Assembly: GCA_034766995.1 (NCBI GenBank)
Contig: CM068316.1
Location: 11,094,000-11,157,999 of the forward strand
Origin: Acanthacorydalis orientalis
Taxonomy: Eukaryota; Arthropoda; Insecta; Megaloptera; Corydalidae
DNA length: 64,000 bases
Direction: 5' to 3'
Within the stretch, counting starts at the first letter, position 1; every line of letters begins with the position of its first letter. The translations under genes and the position numbers were made by a program. Below are positions 34,795 to 45,079 of the stretch, in pieces. Below the pieces are notes generated by a model that ran no database searches, had not been told where the DNA came from, and was given only the letters and a program-made list of their open reading frames with translations.

Positions 34795-35165
34795 AATATC
34801 ATTGGATACACTCAGAAGTAAGTTTCTACGTTCATTTTACAAGTGCTGATCAAAGCATACAGTAACTAGTAAGTTTCGACATATTCATTCTATTTCTGAT
34901 AAATGCAGGTCGTAGAAAGGTACTGTGTTCATAACTTATTAATAAAAATGTCAACTGAAAACCATTTGAAACTTTATATTCAATTCCGTAGAAAGTAAGT
35001 ATTTTAAAATTCATATAATATTAGAAGTCAATTTTAAAGAAAAATACTATTATTTAGAAACTAACGCATTTTATTTGAAGAAGATGCTGCATGCATCAAT
35101 CAATATCTGTCTCAAAATACATTTCACTGTAAAAAAGATTCTTTTGAGATTGTCTCCAATATTTG
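34795..35165 (+). repeat. RepD, copy 2
   Basis: See copy 1. Blocks are TAAGTTTCTACGTTCATTTT (34819), ACTAGTAAGTTTCGACATAT, AGGTACTGTGTTCATAAC, TTATTTGAAGAAGATGCTGC, CAAAATACATTTCACTGTA. Confidence 0.75.
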
Positions 35166-35324
35166 TAAAGATTGTCTAAATGATGATTCGAGAAATATGA
35201 AATTGATCTTCTGAATTTGTGTACAAAATAATTAAATAAAATCTATTTCAACTATCTTGTAATATTAATGTAATAAAGAGTTTTAATTTTCATCTATACC
35301 ATTTGTTAATTGTAATTTGTAACT

Positions 35325-35373
35325 ATCTCTCTCTCTCTTTATATATATGTATATATATATAGAGAGAGAGAGG
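35325..35373. repeat. Mirrored (CT)n(TA)n(GA)n microsatellite
   Basis: CTCTCTCTCT, then TATATATGTATATATATA, then GAGAGAGAGA; the whole run is close to its own reverse complement. Confidence 0.95.
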
Positions 35374-35689
35374 TGGAGGGAGAGATTTATGTGTATTTGT
35401 AGTAAGCATATATTAAAGTGAACACGCATATCTATATCGAATTTATTTGACAGATGACAAACAAAAAATACTCTACCAACAGAACATTAAAACAGATTTG
35501 ATATTGCTAACACAAAACAAGCAAGATTTACCTTTTTTCTAAAAAACATACGGTCATGTGTACATATATTCACACAGGTATATATGAAGGGACATTTTAA
35601 AAACAACAACAAAACAAAAAAAAACTCGCATAACAAAACAAAAAATAATCATATGATGGCGTGAAAAAACATGGCGGTCAACACAACAA
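35374..35689. other. AT-rich stretch with A-rich AACAACAAAACAAAAAAAAA tract near 35600
   Basis: Nothing else recognised. Confidence 0.45.
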
Positions 35690-35950
35690 AACATCACATA
35701 CATATCCAGTCCTATAATCCAGCGGTGTATGTTGATCTATAACACACAATCTACCTGCAGAACATAATGTAACCCTCTTCAAAAGCTTTCGACGTCCCCC
35801 TGCGTACGTACATACGTACCGTGTATTCCTTTTTTCATCCGTACGACGCGTTAAAAATGCTCCGGTTCGACGGTTATTATACGAAGTTGAGAAAGTAAAA
35901 GAGGAAAGTTTTATTTTGGGAATGACTTTTCAATATCTTATACGAGCTTA
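35690..35950. promoter_or_regulatory. CpG-rich patch 3, possible promoter region
   Basis: Contains CCCCCTGCGTACGTACATAC (35797), GTACGACGCGTTAAAAATGC and CTCCGGTTCGACGG in otherwise AT-rich DNA. It lies directly upstream of a frame with a signal-peptide-like start (35951). The promoter role is inference from composition and position only. Confidence 0.25.
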
Positions 35951-36211
35951 ATGCGCGCATTTACAGGGTTGTTGCTATTTTCGTGCGTGGTATCGATGAC
36001 TGAACAATTTTTATTTGAATACCGCCATGGGAAATATTGTGTACGGAATGAGATGACAGAAAAAAATTATTTTAATCTTGACAAGTTTTTAAAGTTTAAT
36101 AGGGTTCTTAGAAATTCATTGGCACTGAAGATAAATTCATTTAAGGTACATTATACAAGTAATATTATACCGTATATCGTCTCTCTTTCTCTTATATGTA
36201 TATATATATAG
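35951..36211 (+). CDS. Possible short exon or chance frame with signal-peptide-like start
   Basis: The frame opens MRAFTGLLLFSCVVSMTEQF, a basic residue followed by a hydrophobic core and small residues, as in a secretory signal peptide. It continues FEYRHGKYCVRNEMTEKNYF and is K/N-rich further on. The end of the frame runs into a (CT)n(TA)n repeat, so a full-length reading to 36211 is unlikely. AAGGTACAT near 36144 could be a splice donor, giving a first exon of roughly 65 codons. I recognise no family. Two cysteines are visible. With no homology or transcript evidence it may be chance. Confidence 0.2.
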   Translation: MRAFTGLLLFSCVVSMTEQFLFEYRHGKYCVRNEMTEKNYFNLDKFLKFNRVLRNSLALKINSFKVHYTSNIIPYIVSLSLICIYI

Positions 36212-36226
36212 AGAGAGAGAGAGGGG
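36180..36226. repeat. Mirrored (CT)n(TA)n(GA)n microsatellite, second occurrence
   Basis: Same architecture as 35325-35373, about 850 bp away. Confidence 0.93.
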
Positions 36227-36379
36227 ATCAGTTAAAAAATATATTTGTTTATTTGAGAGAATAATCAAGTCAAAATTGTTGAAGTTGAAAATAACCTGAA
36301 TATGAGCTATGATTTAACATACCAAGTCATTCAAGAGTTATTACAGTTTTGAAAACTGAATTTGTTGGGTACCAGAAAT

Positions 36380-37050
36380 CTAACAGAAGTGAATAAAAAT
36401 CATTAGAAATTTTACATAATTTAAAACGTTATGAGGCTGAAGAGAGTTTTTTTATGACTAATTTATTTATCGTTAATGAGAGAGAGAGAGTTGCGTTCAT
36501 CATTATGAACAAAAGAGTAAGATGAAAAGTGTAGTATGAACACATTCATCATCATATCAATAAAAGTTTTTAGGCACAGCCTTCTAGAGGAAAGTTTACG
36601 ATGACACTTTTTTGAAATATTGAAGATGCTATTTTAGTCCATTTTACACATAAAGGTGAAACAATAAATATTGGTAGCTACTGAGAACATTTTCAGGAAT
36701 TGAACTTAAAAATCAAGACTAAGAGGTTTGGGAAATTCCCAAAAATGTTATTGTGCTCATAGATAACACTCGACTTCACACAGTTAATAAATCAAATTAG
36801 TGTATTCAAACTCTAGGTTTTGAACTGGAGGCTCAACTACCATATAACTTATTTTCACTTTTGGGTAAGTAAAAGAAGAACTGGGAGAATAAGACATTAT
36901 TTCTGATGATGAGGTTATTAAAACGATGCAATATTGGCTGCGAATGATACCAAACAGTTTTTCCATGAGAAAATCCAGAATCTCATTAGGAATTAAATTA
37001 CGGGCATAGAAATTTGAGAAAATTATGCAGAAAAAGTACATTAATAAAAA
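36380..37050 (+). pseudogene. Mariner-type transposase relic (M5)
   Basis: A heavily broken transposase is readable by switching frames. LKRYEAEESFFMTNLFIVNE (about 36420) corresponds to the region before the first catalytic aspartate. FFEILKMLF and HKGETINIGSY follow, then KNVIVLIDNTRLHTVNKSN (about 36740), whose DN corresponds to the second catalytic aspartate in the family's LHDNARPHT. TLGFELEAQLPYNLFS takes the place of the third-aspartate region, where the expected SPDLAPSD is unrecognisable. DDEVIKTMQYWLRMIPNSFS and a decayed C-terminus end beside a (TA)n array at 37057. A GA-repeat has intruded near 36478. No terminal repeats were found, and the N-terminal DNA-binding part is not recognisable. 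Confidence 0.75.
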
Positions 37051-37056
37051 TCCCAT

Positions 37057-37153
37057 TTATATATATATATATATGTGTGTGTATATATGTGTGCGTATAT
37101 ATATATACATATATATATATATATACACATATATGTATATATGTATATATGTA

Positions 37154-37192
<39 letters not shown>
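37057..37192. repeat. (TA)n/(TG)n compound microsatellite, about 135 bp
   Basis: TA runs with GTGTGTG and GTATATAT units. Two overlapping IYIYIY frames here are translations of the array. Confidence 0.96.
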
Positions 37193-37196
<4 letters not shown>

Positions 37197-38283
37197 CTGC
37201 TTTATTTAAATATGATTTTTCTTGTTTTGTTTTTCTGTAAGATACCTTTTCCAAGTCATTTTTAAACAATTTCATATGAAAATTATGATTGAACAAAAAA
37301 GCTATAATTATATTTAAAATAACTGTTTATACTAATGATAAACAATAAAACTGTTGCATAAACATTTCATAAATTTGAAACAAGAAATATTTTAATTTCT
37401 TCTCAAAAAAAGTTGAAAATTTATTATAAATTCATAAACACCATCCATAAGTGTGAAAGAGAAGGATTTATGTGTACGTTTTGAGCTTTTATTTATACTA
37501 AATGATTGGACACAGACTTTTAGTATAAAAATTCAAAATATACACGATTTTATTTTATAAGAAACCTTGTCAACATCAGATTAGAATAATTTAATGATAT
37601 ATATATATATATATAATTTAAATATAAAATAAGTGTTAGAATACTGTTAGTGTAAATAACACATAAAGTAAGTTATGTAAGTAAAAAAGTGAGAAATGAA
37701 AGAATTTTTCAATTTAACTTTACGTCGCATACTGTTATATTTTTGTGGTCAAACCTTACTGAAGCGACGTTATGTGTCATTTTTCTTTTTAAAAATAGCA
37801 GACAATGTCGTTTTTTTGTCTGGTGCGTCGGAGTTTGAGATTTCTGCGGTTTTTTTTTGTCGAGTCTTAAAACGCTACAGCTGTTTTAACTGCAGACACA
37901 TGCTGGCTACAGTCCAGACAATAGGAATATAAATACTGTATAATCATAAATAAACAAAACATTATGCAAATAATATTTTGTGCCGCATCTAACTACCCTA
38001 TCTATTATATATTAATTTACATAAATATAATGCATGCATTTTTTCTCTACATTAATTTTATAAACGTTGTGGTACGACTGTTTCAATTAAATTTTATACA
38101 AAAACTAAACCAAGTATTTAAAATATGTGATGTTTTAGATATTTTTACTAAACAGTTTTCAATGATAAACTGTTAGGAATGTTAAATATTTTTTTAATCG
38201 GTGTATTTATATTTCAATTAAAATGAAAGTAAATATTTAAATGAATTATTATTTACATTGTTGAAATAGTTTAAAATAAATGA
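37193..38283. other. AT-rich stretch; unrecognised frame at 37696-37932
   Basis: The + frame at 37696-37932 (78 codons) starts MKEFFNLTLRRILLYFCGQT and has a slightly less biased composition (FNCRHMLATVQT near its end), but no domain I know. Treat it as unsupported. A short (TA)n lies at 37597-37616. Confidence 0.35.
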
Positions 38284-38284
38284 T

Positions 38285-38360
<76 letters not shown>
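38284..38360. repeat. (TA)n microsatellite
   Basis: Long run ending in TGCGTGTGTG. Confidence 0.96.
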
Positions 38361-38402
38361 TGTGTGTAATATTTATATTCTAAGAAATAGATTGAGTATT
38401 TA

Positions 38403-38406
<4 letters not shown>

Positions 38407-38455
<49 letters not shown>
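38407..38455. repeat. (TA)n microsatellite, followed by a short GA run at 38479
   Basis: The 93-codon minus-strand frame over 38249-38530 is a translation of these two arrays. Confidence 0.96.
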
Positions 38456-38457
<2 letters not shown>

Positions 38458-39159
38458 AATGTACATGTATACATACATAGAGAGAGAGATAATATACATA
38501 AAGTATATTTTTGAGTATAAGTAATAGCAAAACTGTTAAGAATATTTTATTAATTTGTGATTATTGGCCATATTTCGTTAAAATAAAATTAAGTCATATA
38601 TGAGATTTTACCACAAAATACTGGAAAGTCCATAACATTTTCATTAAGTTATACTGAAATATATTATTCGGGTTATTATGACTGAATAAAAAGGATATAA
38701 ATAAAATCCTAGTAAGAACAAACAGACAAATCTAAGTCAACAGAAATAGAACATGGATATATCTCACATATATAAATTAAAAAAATATACAAAAAGAAAG
38801 TTTTTTTTAAAAAAAATAAACAAAGATAGCGTTTAAAGTAAAAAATAACATTAATAACCATCTTTCTCCAAATCTAAAACTCGAAAATAATTTAAATGAT
38901 GTTTATGAATTAGTACATAATACGTATAATAAAGAATATATTAGAAAAATGTGATGAAATTTCAAGATAACGATTAAAGATATATAAATTATATAAAAAG
39001 TTATATATTTATATATTTTTAAATCTCTAATCCTGTCAATGAAGTCTACTGGTGCCTTACGTCTTTTTAAATAGACTAAGCTTCTATCTACCACTACCAG
39101 TGAAAATATTAACATGAATTCAATCATCAAGCAGACTTTAGATAATTTAAATTTATAAT
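38456..39159. other. AT-rich stretch without recognised features
   Basis: The minus-strand frame 38903-39166 contains no recognisable domain. Confidence 0.45.
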
Positions 39160-39245
39160 TATTCAAAATCTATTTGAAGATGAAACTTGTATTCAAACTA
39201 GTATTAGAAAGTGATCCAAAAGAACAAAGATCATAGGACAATATA
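39160..39245 (+). repeat. RepE-like fragment
   Basis: TTGAAGATGAAACTTGTATT, CAAACTAGTATTAGAAAGTG and GAACAAAGATCATAGGACAA follow the pattern of other RepE pieces at 39485, 46535 and 62725. Confidence 0.4.
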
Positions 39246-39299
39246 AAGAATATATTAATTGAACAAATAAATACAATTTTCAAAATATCAAAACCAACT

Positions 39300-39385
39300 C
39301 TTTTTCATGATTTGTAGGATGGTTGGAAAATTAATTTGTAAAAATGAATTCATCCATAGTGCTAGAAAAATATTAGGGAATAAAT
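39300..39385 (+). repeat. RepA arm fragment (+ orientation)
   Basis: ATGATTTGTAGGATGGTTGG, AAAATTAATTTGTAAAAATG and CATCCATAGTGCTAG match the outer half of the arm. Confidence 0.55.
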
Positions 39386-39484
39386 ACAAATATTTGAAAT
39401 ATTTCTCTGTTTATGATTAAAAATTATACTCCAAATGTAATATATATAAATAGAAGCAAAAGGCTATTAAAATTAATTATTTAC

Positions 39485-39535
39485 AGCTACCTGAAGAAGA
39501 TATACGTACCGAAACTAGTAAAATATAAAACCGTA
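39485..39535 (+). repeat. RepE-like fragment with CTGAAGAAG...CCGAAAC motif
   Basis: CTGAAGAAGATATACGTACC then GAAACTAGTAAAATAT. Short spaced CTGAAGA...CGAAAC motifs are common near the ends of some retroelements. The link is inference. Confidence 0.4.
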
Positions 39536-39671
39536 AACTTAATAGAATCAAAACCAGGGTAAAATATGAACAATATCATAAATATAAAAAAAATAAAAAT
39601 ATATGCATTTATTATGCGCGTAACAGTTAGTTAATGTGTAATAAGTTACTACGAGTATAATCGATCTTCCT

Positions 39672-39673
<2 letters not shown>

Positions 39674-39730
<57 letters not shown>
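39674..39730. repeat. (TA)n microsatellite next to Helitron-like copy G
   Basis: Perfect run of about 57 bp. Confidence 0.97.
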
Positions 39731-39737
<7 letters not shown>

Positions 39738-39740
39738 TTA

Positions 39741-39997
39741 TCCACAAAAAACTTTATAAAACACTACGTTGCAAATAATAATCTATCTGCAAGAATGTTT
39801 ATATAGACATACTAATATACATACATAAAACAACACGTTATATATATATATGTGTTATATATCCATACATCTGTGATAATAATTATGTAGACATAAATGA
39901 GTTTTAAAAAATATGTTTGTTGTTTCATTCGGTTACATGTGCAGGCTTATAATTGACAAGTGGGCGAGCGCAGCGAATAGGGAGCGAAACTCTTTAG
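39741..39997 (+). mobile_element. Helitron-like element, second body type, copy G
   Basis: Begins near TCCACAAAAAACTTTATAAA (39741), passes AATAATCTATCTGCAAGAAT, then GAGTTTTAAAAAATATGTTT, CATGTGCAGGCTTATAATTG, GACAAGTGGGCGAGCGCAGC and AGGGAGCGAAACTCTTTAG|T. It shares only the last 35-40 bp with copies A-D. TA arrays border it on both sides. The start is uncertain because homology with H begins a few bases further left. Confidence 0.62.
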
Positions 39998-40032
<35 letters not shown>

Positions 40033-40044
40033 ATATATATATAC
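39998..40044. repeat. (TA)n array, right flank of copy G
   Basis: Starts directly at the element terminus. Confidence 0.96.
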
Positions 40045-40218
40045 ACATTTATAAATAAATTTAAGTTGTTATATAAATAAATGTTATATATTGTTGTAGA
40101 AATGAATTTAAACTAAAGGACTGTTATATATATATAATAACTTTACACCATTTTTTTACATTCCACTACTTTAATATTTTCATTTAGTTGTAAATAATTA
40201 ATTTTAAGTGTATTTTAG

Positions 40219-40273
<55 letters not shown>
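40219..40273. repeat. (TA)n(GA)n compound microsatellite
   Basis: TA run passing directly into about 30 bp of GA. Confidence 0.97.
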
Positions 40274-40278
<5 letters not shown>

Positions 40279-40526
40279 TACATTAAGTTTCTTGTTCTAA
40301 GAAATAAGTTAGTACAAATCGAATCTAAACATTTTGGTATGCTTAGAATTACACTAGATAAATGCAGTCAAATATTGGTAGTGGTTTTTGGATTATCTAA
40401 TTAGCGAAGCTGATTTCGCGACCTATAGTTTTTGCAATCATGTTATATAAATACACACGAGTATATTATAATCTTCTATATTTGAAATTTTTTTATATGC
40501 CGAAAATTCTTTTTTGGCTAAAAGTA

Positions 40527-41386
40527 TTAGATTGTAACATATCAAGTTGCCGAATTTCAGTCAGTCAGAGGTGGACCGCGATTAAGAAAGGTTCTGTGCA
40601 ATATTTTACAAGTTTAGCTATTTGGAATTGACTAATGTACTGTATCTTTCAATTGTTTTTAAATACGGAGTTATTGTTGTTATTTTTATTTTTTTTATAC
40701 CATTTAACAGGATGGTGTCCACAAAAGATTTGCGTTTACTTTTTTTATATGAATTCAAGTTGGGACACAGTGCAGCGGTAGCAGGTAGAAATGTTAATAG
40801 AGCTTTCGAAGAAAGGTCGGATAGCCAGATAACAATTCAATTATGGTTCAAAAAATTTCTTTCCGGTAATATGAATCTCAGCAATGAGCCAAAACTATTG
40901 TGAATGAAGAACATTTGAGAGCCATGGTAGAAGCTAATCCATATGCAACAGTTCGAGCTCTCGAATGTGATTTAAGTGATAGTGTTATGACTTTCTCGTC
41001 ACCTCGCTGTAATAGGAAAGGTGAAAAAGGTGGACAAGTGGGTGTCTCACGAATTGACAGATGGTCAGAAACTGAGACGCTTAGAGGTGTGTTCTTCATT
41101 GGTGATTCGAAATGATAAAACGTCATTTTTAAATCGAATCATTACTTGTTTGATAGTGTTTAAAAAAATTCCGAAACCAAACAGAAGTGATTCAAGGATT
41201 CGAAGAGTTTATAAGCTCTAAAAATGTCGATTTTTATAAAAATGGGATAAACAATCTAATTTCTCGTTGGAAAAAGACCATTGAAGCTGATGGAGCTTAT
41301 TTTGATTAAATATATTTTGTTTTGTTAAAAATATTGTGTTTCAATTCTCACCTATAAATTCCGAAACTTCATATGTTACACCCTAA
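40527..41386 (+). mobile_element. Mariner-type element M3, internally deleted, both ends present
   Basis: 860 bp flanked by TA on both sides (40525-40526, 41387-41388). The left end reads TTAGATTGTAACATATCAAG; the right end, reverse-complemented, reads TTAGGGTGTAACATATGAAG, and homology continues for about 30 bp. It contains the first 130 or so and last 50 or so codons of a transposase, with the catalytic middle deleted. Confidence 0.92.
40712..41309 (+). pseudogene. Mariner transposase, N- and C-terminal parts joined (M3)
   Basis: Starts MVSTKDLRLLFLYEFKLGHS at 40712 and continues AAVAGRNVNRAFEERSDSQ and LWFKKFLSGNMNLSNEPKLL, then, after a stop, HLRAMVEANPYATVRALECD. After frame changes come KVDKWVSHELTDGQKLRRLE, VCSSLVIRNDKTSFLNRIIT and a C. 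At that point, where the first catalytic aspartate would follow, the sequence jumps to the C-terminal FEEFISSKNVDFYKNGINNL and ISRWKKTIEADGAYFD, then TAA at 41307-41309. All three catalytic aspartates are therefore absent. The natural start and stop survive. The N-terminal sequence and the terminal repeats differ from M1/M2, so this is another lineage. A minus-strand frame at 40878-41126 is a shadow. Confidence 0.92.
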
Positions 41387-41473
41387 TAATAGATTTTATA
41401 AACCAGAATATAAACAAATGTTGAATTGGTTAACAGCTATTCTATTGATCATTATACCTTATACTTTATGTAC

Positions 41474-41476
41474 ATA

Positions 41477-41528
<52 letters not shown>
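41474..41528. repeat. (TA)n microsatellite
   Basis: Nearly perfect run; overlapping IYIYIY frames are its translation. Confidence 0.97.
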
Positions 41529-41530
<2 letters not shown>

Positions 41531-41749
41531 ATGTATATGTTCGCGCGTGTGTATTTATATATAATTTTAGCAGTAATAAAAATGCAGGTAAAATTAAGAA
41601 AAGAGCTATTACATTCTTTACAAATCCTTTAATCCTTATTGAGAAAGGAAAACACTTATCACAAATTTATAAAATCTCTAGATTATTTTATTCATACGAA
41701 AAACTTCATACTTTTCTCAAACGGAAGAAAAAAATAATTTCCGTTGGAT

Positions 41750-42210
41750 AAACAAATACAGATTCGCCTTGTTGTTTCCGCGAACGAGATTTTTTTCGAA
41801 AGAGATTATGTCTGTCGAAAGTTTCTTAACATAAATAAATGATTCGTGAAATAAATCAACAACGAATTCAAATATCATGCACAAGAGTTTCTTATTGAAA
41901 AAACATGCGCATAAATCATCCCCGCCAGAAATATTATATTTTCGTGGAATTATTTCCAATACAGTAATTCAACTGAAAAATCCACAGAACATCTTCCGGC
42001 CGAATGCGGTACTTAGACAACAATAAAGTTTAAAGTTTCCGTCACTTCTTTCGAATGAATTTAAGCTGCTCGCAATTCGCGAACGAAAGGATAGGTTGGC
42101 TGGTTGGGCGCAGGAAGTTTTCTTATACTCAAATAGTTTTTTTCTATCTACCGAATAACTTTTTTGCATATTGTAGAAGGGAATGTGATGGTTGTGGGTT
42201 TTTATCAAAA
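41750..42210. other. CpG-containing patch 4, unrecognised
   Basis: TTCCGGCCGAATGCGG (41994), CTCGCAATTCGCGAACGAAA (42070) and GGTTGGGCGCAGGAAG stand out from the AT-rich surroundings. Two minus-strand frames cover it (41717-41959, 41969-42208). Neither has a domain I recognise. Confidence 0.35.
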
Positions 42211-42284
42211 GTTTGAGATCTTAAAGTCATGGATAATTGAAATCCAAGCTGAGGTTTTTAAACAATTATATATATACATAAATA

Positions 42285-42414
42285 CTAAAGGGCTTCGCCC
42301 CTACTCCCTGCGCTCACCCACTTGTCAATTATAAGCATATACATATAACTGAATAAAACAATAAATATATTTTGATATTATAGAAGCCATGTCTCAAATA
42401 AATTAATCGACGTC

Positions 42415-42460
<46 letters not shown>

Positions 42461-42543
42461 AGAATGTTTATATAAACATTCTCGCAGATAGATTATTTTT
42501 TGTAGCGTGTTAATTTCTAAAAATTTTTGTGGATAATTTTTAT
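42285..42543 (-). mobile_element. Helitron-like element, second body type, copy H
   Basis: Inverted relative to copy G, 2.3 kb away. On the minus strand: ATTATCCACAAAAATTTTTA, ATAATCTATCTGCGAGAATG, then a (TA)n array at 42420-42457, a TTGTTTTATTCAGTTATATG block, TATAATTGACAAGTGGGTGA, and GGGGCGAAGCCCTTTAG|TAT at 42285. The GGGC-GAA-GCCC hairpin is best preserved here. Confidence 0.65.
42458..42485. repeat. Perfect 28-bp palindrome inside copy H
   Basis: Half-site GCGAGAATGTTTAT; the second half is its exact reverse complement. Copy G has only one half (CAAGAATGTTTATATAGACA). Confidence 0.9.
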
Positions 42544-42959
42544 TTTGTATAAATAGAAATATATGTATGTGTATACACGAATAACAGCAATCTTCGTACC
42601 ACATTGGCTTATTAACCAATGTACCTAAATTCAAATCGAAAATTTCAAAAGATCATTATTAACTCATCAATATATTATTTTGAAAGGTTTATAAGTTTTT
42701 ACCTAAATGGCATTTCAAATAACATTAATAAAACTGTCTAATACTGAAAAGAATACAAACACTAATTATAGAAAGAAGTGAAAATCTCAAGTGATAAAAA
42801 AAGGACGAAAAACTCTAAAATAGACAATTAACGACATTTCAAGTACAAAAAAATGTTTAAGTCAAAAGTTTTCACTAATTTATTATTTATTATAAATATA
42901 TAACATATATTATATTATTTTATATATATTTATAATTTATTATTATCATTGGTATATTA

Positions 42960-43215
42960 ATAATTTTTGATTAATTATTATGTACATTTCAATGATGATT
43001 CTGTCATATTCAAACCATTAACGTATTGAAAAATCTGATAAGATTTTTGTATACATAGTGTTCTAAAGACGATAACGTTACTATTCAAATACTCATAACC
43101 TTCACTTGAAAAAGCAATTATTGAATATTTTCTACCAACAAAAATATGTGTTTTGATGTGGGAGTGAAAAATTCACTTGAAAATAAATTAAGTCACACTA
43201 ACTGATGCTACATTA
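42960..43215. repeat. RepA fold-back copy (- arm 42960-43055, + arm 43100-43215)
   Basis: Left arm: TTTTTGATTAATTATTATGT, CATTTCAATGATGATTCTGT. Right arm: AAGCAATTATTGAATATTTT, GGGAGTGAAAAATTCACTTG, AAGTCACACTAACTGATGCT. Confidence 0.65.
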
Positions 43216-44040
43216 TGACAAATGTAACAATCTAAAAATATTTTTAAAAAATAGCTTAAACTAAGGTTTTCATGTCTTAACCACAACGGTCTGAAAAAGA
43301 TATCGATATTTTTAATAAAATTTTCAAATAAAACAATTTATGAAATGGCCAGCTTAAATTAAATTTTGGATCCCGTTAAAAAATTATTATCTTATTCAAA
43401 TGTGTCTCTAGTGAACGAAACAAATATAAATAGTTCTCAACTATTTTCTAAGAACATTGGAAAAAATTCAGAAAATATTATAATATTGGTAGACAGTACG
43501 CGCCGATGATTTTAATTTGTCAATTAACAGTGAACATGTACAATATTAAACATATAAGAAATAATATGAATTTAAAAATATCAGTACTAACTGTCAGAGT
43601 CAACTATCAATTTTTTTCCTATCTTTTGTAGATATAGTACTTATTACAATATATTATTACTAGAAACATAAAAACAGTATCAGATTTTTAAAATATTATA
43701 TTAAATAAATGACAATTGTCATAAATAAAATGAATCGAAACAAAGTTTCTTATATTTAAATAGATAAGAAGATGTCAATATTTTACAGAATAAAAAATAT
43801 TAACAATTTTACCTTTCACTGTATATATAGTTTTGAGAAAGATATTTTTATATGAAAGTAATCGTAAATAAGAAAACAGAAAAGAAAGTCGAATAATACA
43901 TAAGGAAAACTTAAAACTAAGTGTTTCAACAAAAGTTGGTGTCAAATATGTCATTTATTTGACTAGTCCGATCGAAAAACACACATCATTTCAAATAAAG
44001 GAGAAAACCCCTCGTTCAGTTCAGAAAAAACTTTAGCGAA
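43216..44040. other. AT-rich stretch without recognised features
   Basis: Nothing recognised. Confidence 0.5.
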
Positions 44041-44103
44041 TTTCATTTGTGTCAATGCTTATATTTTTTGTTATACGCCCACCCTTCCACTATATGTTTG
44101 ATA

Positions 44104-44140
44104 ACATATATACATCCATTCATCCATACATACATATATA

Positions 44141-44180
<40 letters not shown>

Positions 44181-44185
44181 CATAT

Positions 44186-44240
<55 letters not shown>
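44104..44240. repeat. (TACA)n/(TA)n/(CA)n compound microsatellite
   Basis: Mixed units over about 135 bp. Four overlapping low-complexity frames on both strands arise from it. Confidence 0.96.
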
Positions 44241-44241
<1 letters not shown>

Positions 44242-44339
44242 GAATAATCTCTGAACGGTAGTTTCATAAACATCAATTTCCACATATTGTTTTAGTCGTA
44301 TCAGCATCAACTTGTGTCGTGACGTTCACTATTGAACTA

Positions 44340-44530
44340 GAGTCTTATGTCAATATTAGCCGTTCCAATCGTGGGATATCTAGATGTAAACCTACCCTTC
44401 TTTACGTCTTTTAGTTTGATTTCATTCCTCACGGGAACTGGCTACAACTTCTGTTCACATCACACAGTGACCGTGATGATGCTGCAGAGGTTGCTTAGTT
44501 GGGGGATGATTTCGTTCCCCTCAAATTGAT
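44340..44530. other. Less AT-rich patch 5 with an unrecognised frame
   Basis: The + frame 44347-44529 starts MSILAVPIVGYLDVNLPFFT and includes FLTGTGYNFCSHHTVTVMML. Its composition is unusual for this window (balanced, hydrophobic), but it is only 60 codons and matches no family I know. It may be a short exon or an old element. Confidence 0.25.
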
Positions 44531-44789
44531 ATTGACATCTTTAACATCAGTTTCTGCAGTTCGTCTATCTTGTTTACTTACTTACTTTATTTCTACGCCA
44601 ATATCGAATTATTATCATTATTTATTTGTTGATATGAAAACGTTTTATGACGTTTAATTGCTTTCGAAAACTTCTATCGGTTTTATTTAGAAATCCGTTT
44701 AGCTTCACACACAACTAATAAAGAATGATATAAATACAATATCGTATTAATTAATGCAATGATAAATACGCCTTTTTGATAAAAATCAT

Positions 44790-44790
<1 letters not shown>
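44531..44790. other. AT-rich stretch without recognised features
   Basis: Nothing recognised. Confidence 0.5.
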
Positions 44791-44840
<50 letters not shown>

Positions 44841-44865
44841 ACATATTATATATATATATATATAA
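44791..44865. repeat. (TA)n microsatellite with one interruption
   Basis: Two TA runs joined by GTATACATATT. Confidence 0.96.
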
Positions 44866-45077
44866 CTTATATTAGTTTTTACTTCAATGCATTTAAAATT
44901 TAGAACAGTAACTCATAAATTATAGTCCTCATGTTACTGATAATCACTAGTACTAAAATAATTTAAAAGCTGAGTAAGTATGAAACAAATTATTTTTGAG
45001 TACATGTTACATAACTATTATTTTTATCATGTTAGAATGTTTTATTCATTTGTTTCTAATTTAGCCGTACAAATATA

Positions 45078-45079
<2 letters not shown>

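Noticed and set aside
40878..41126. 82-codon minus-strand frame
   Set aside because: Shadow on the opposite strand of the M3 mariner transposase remnant.
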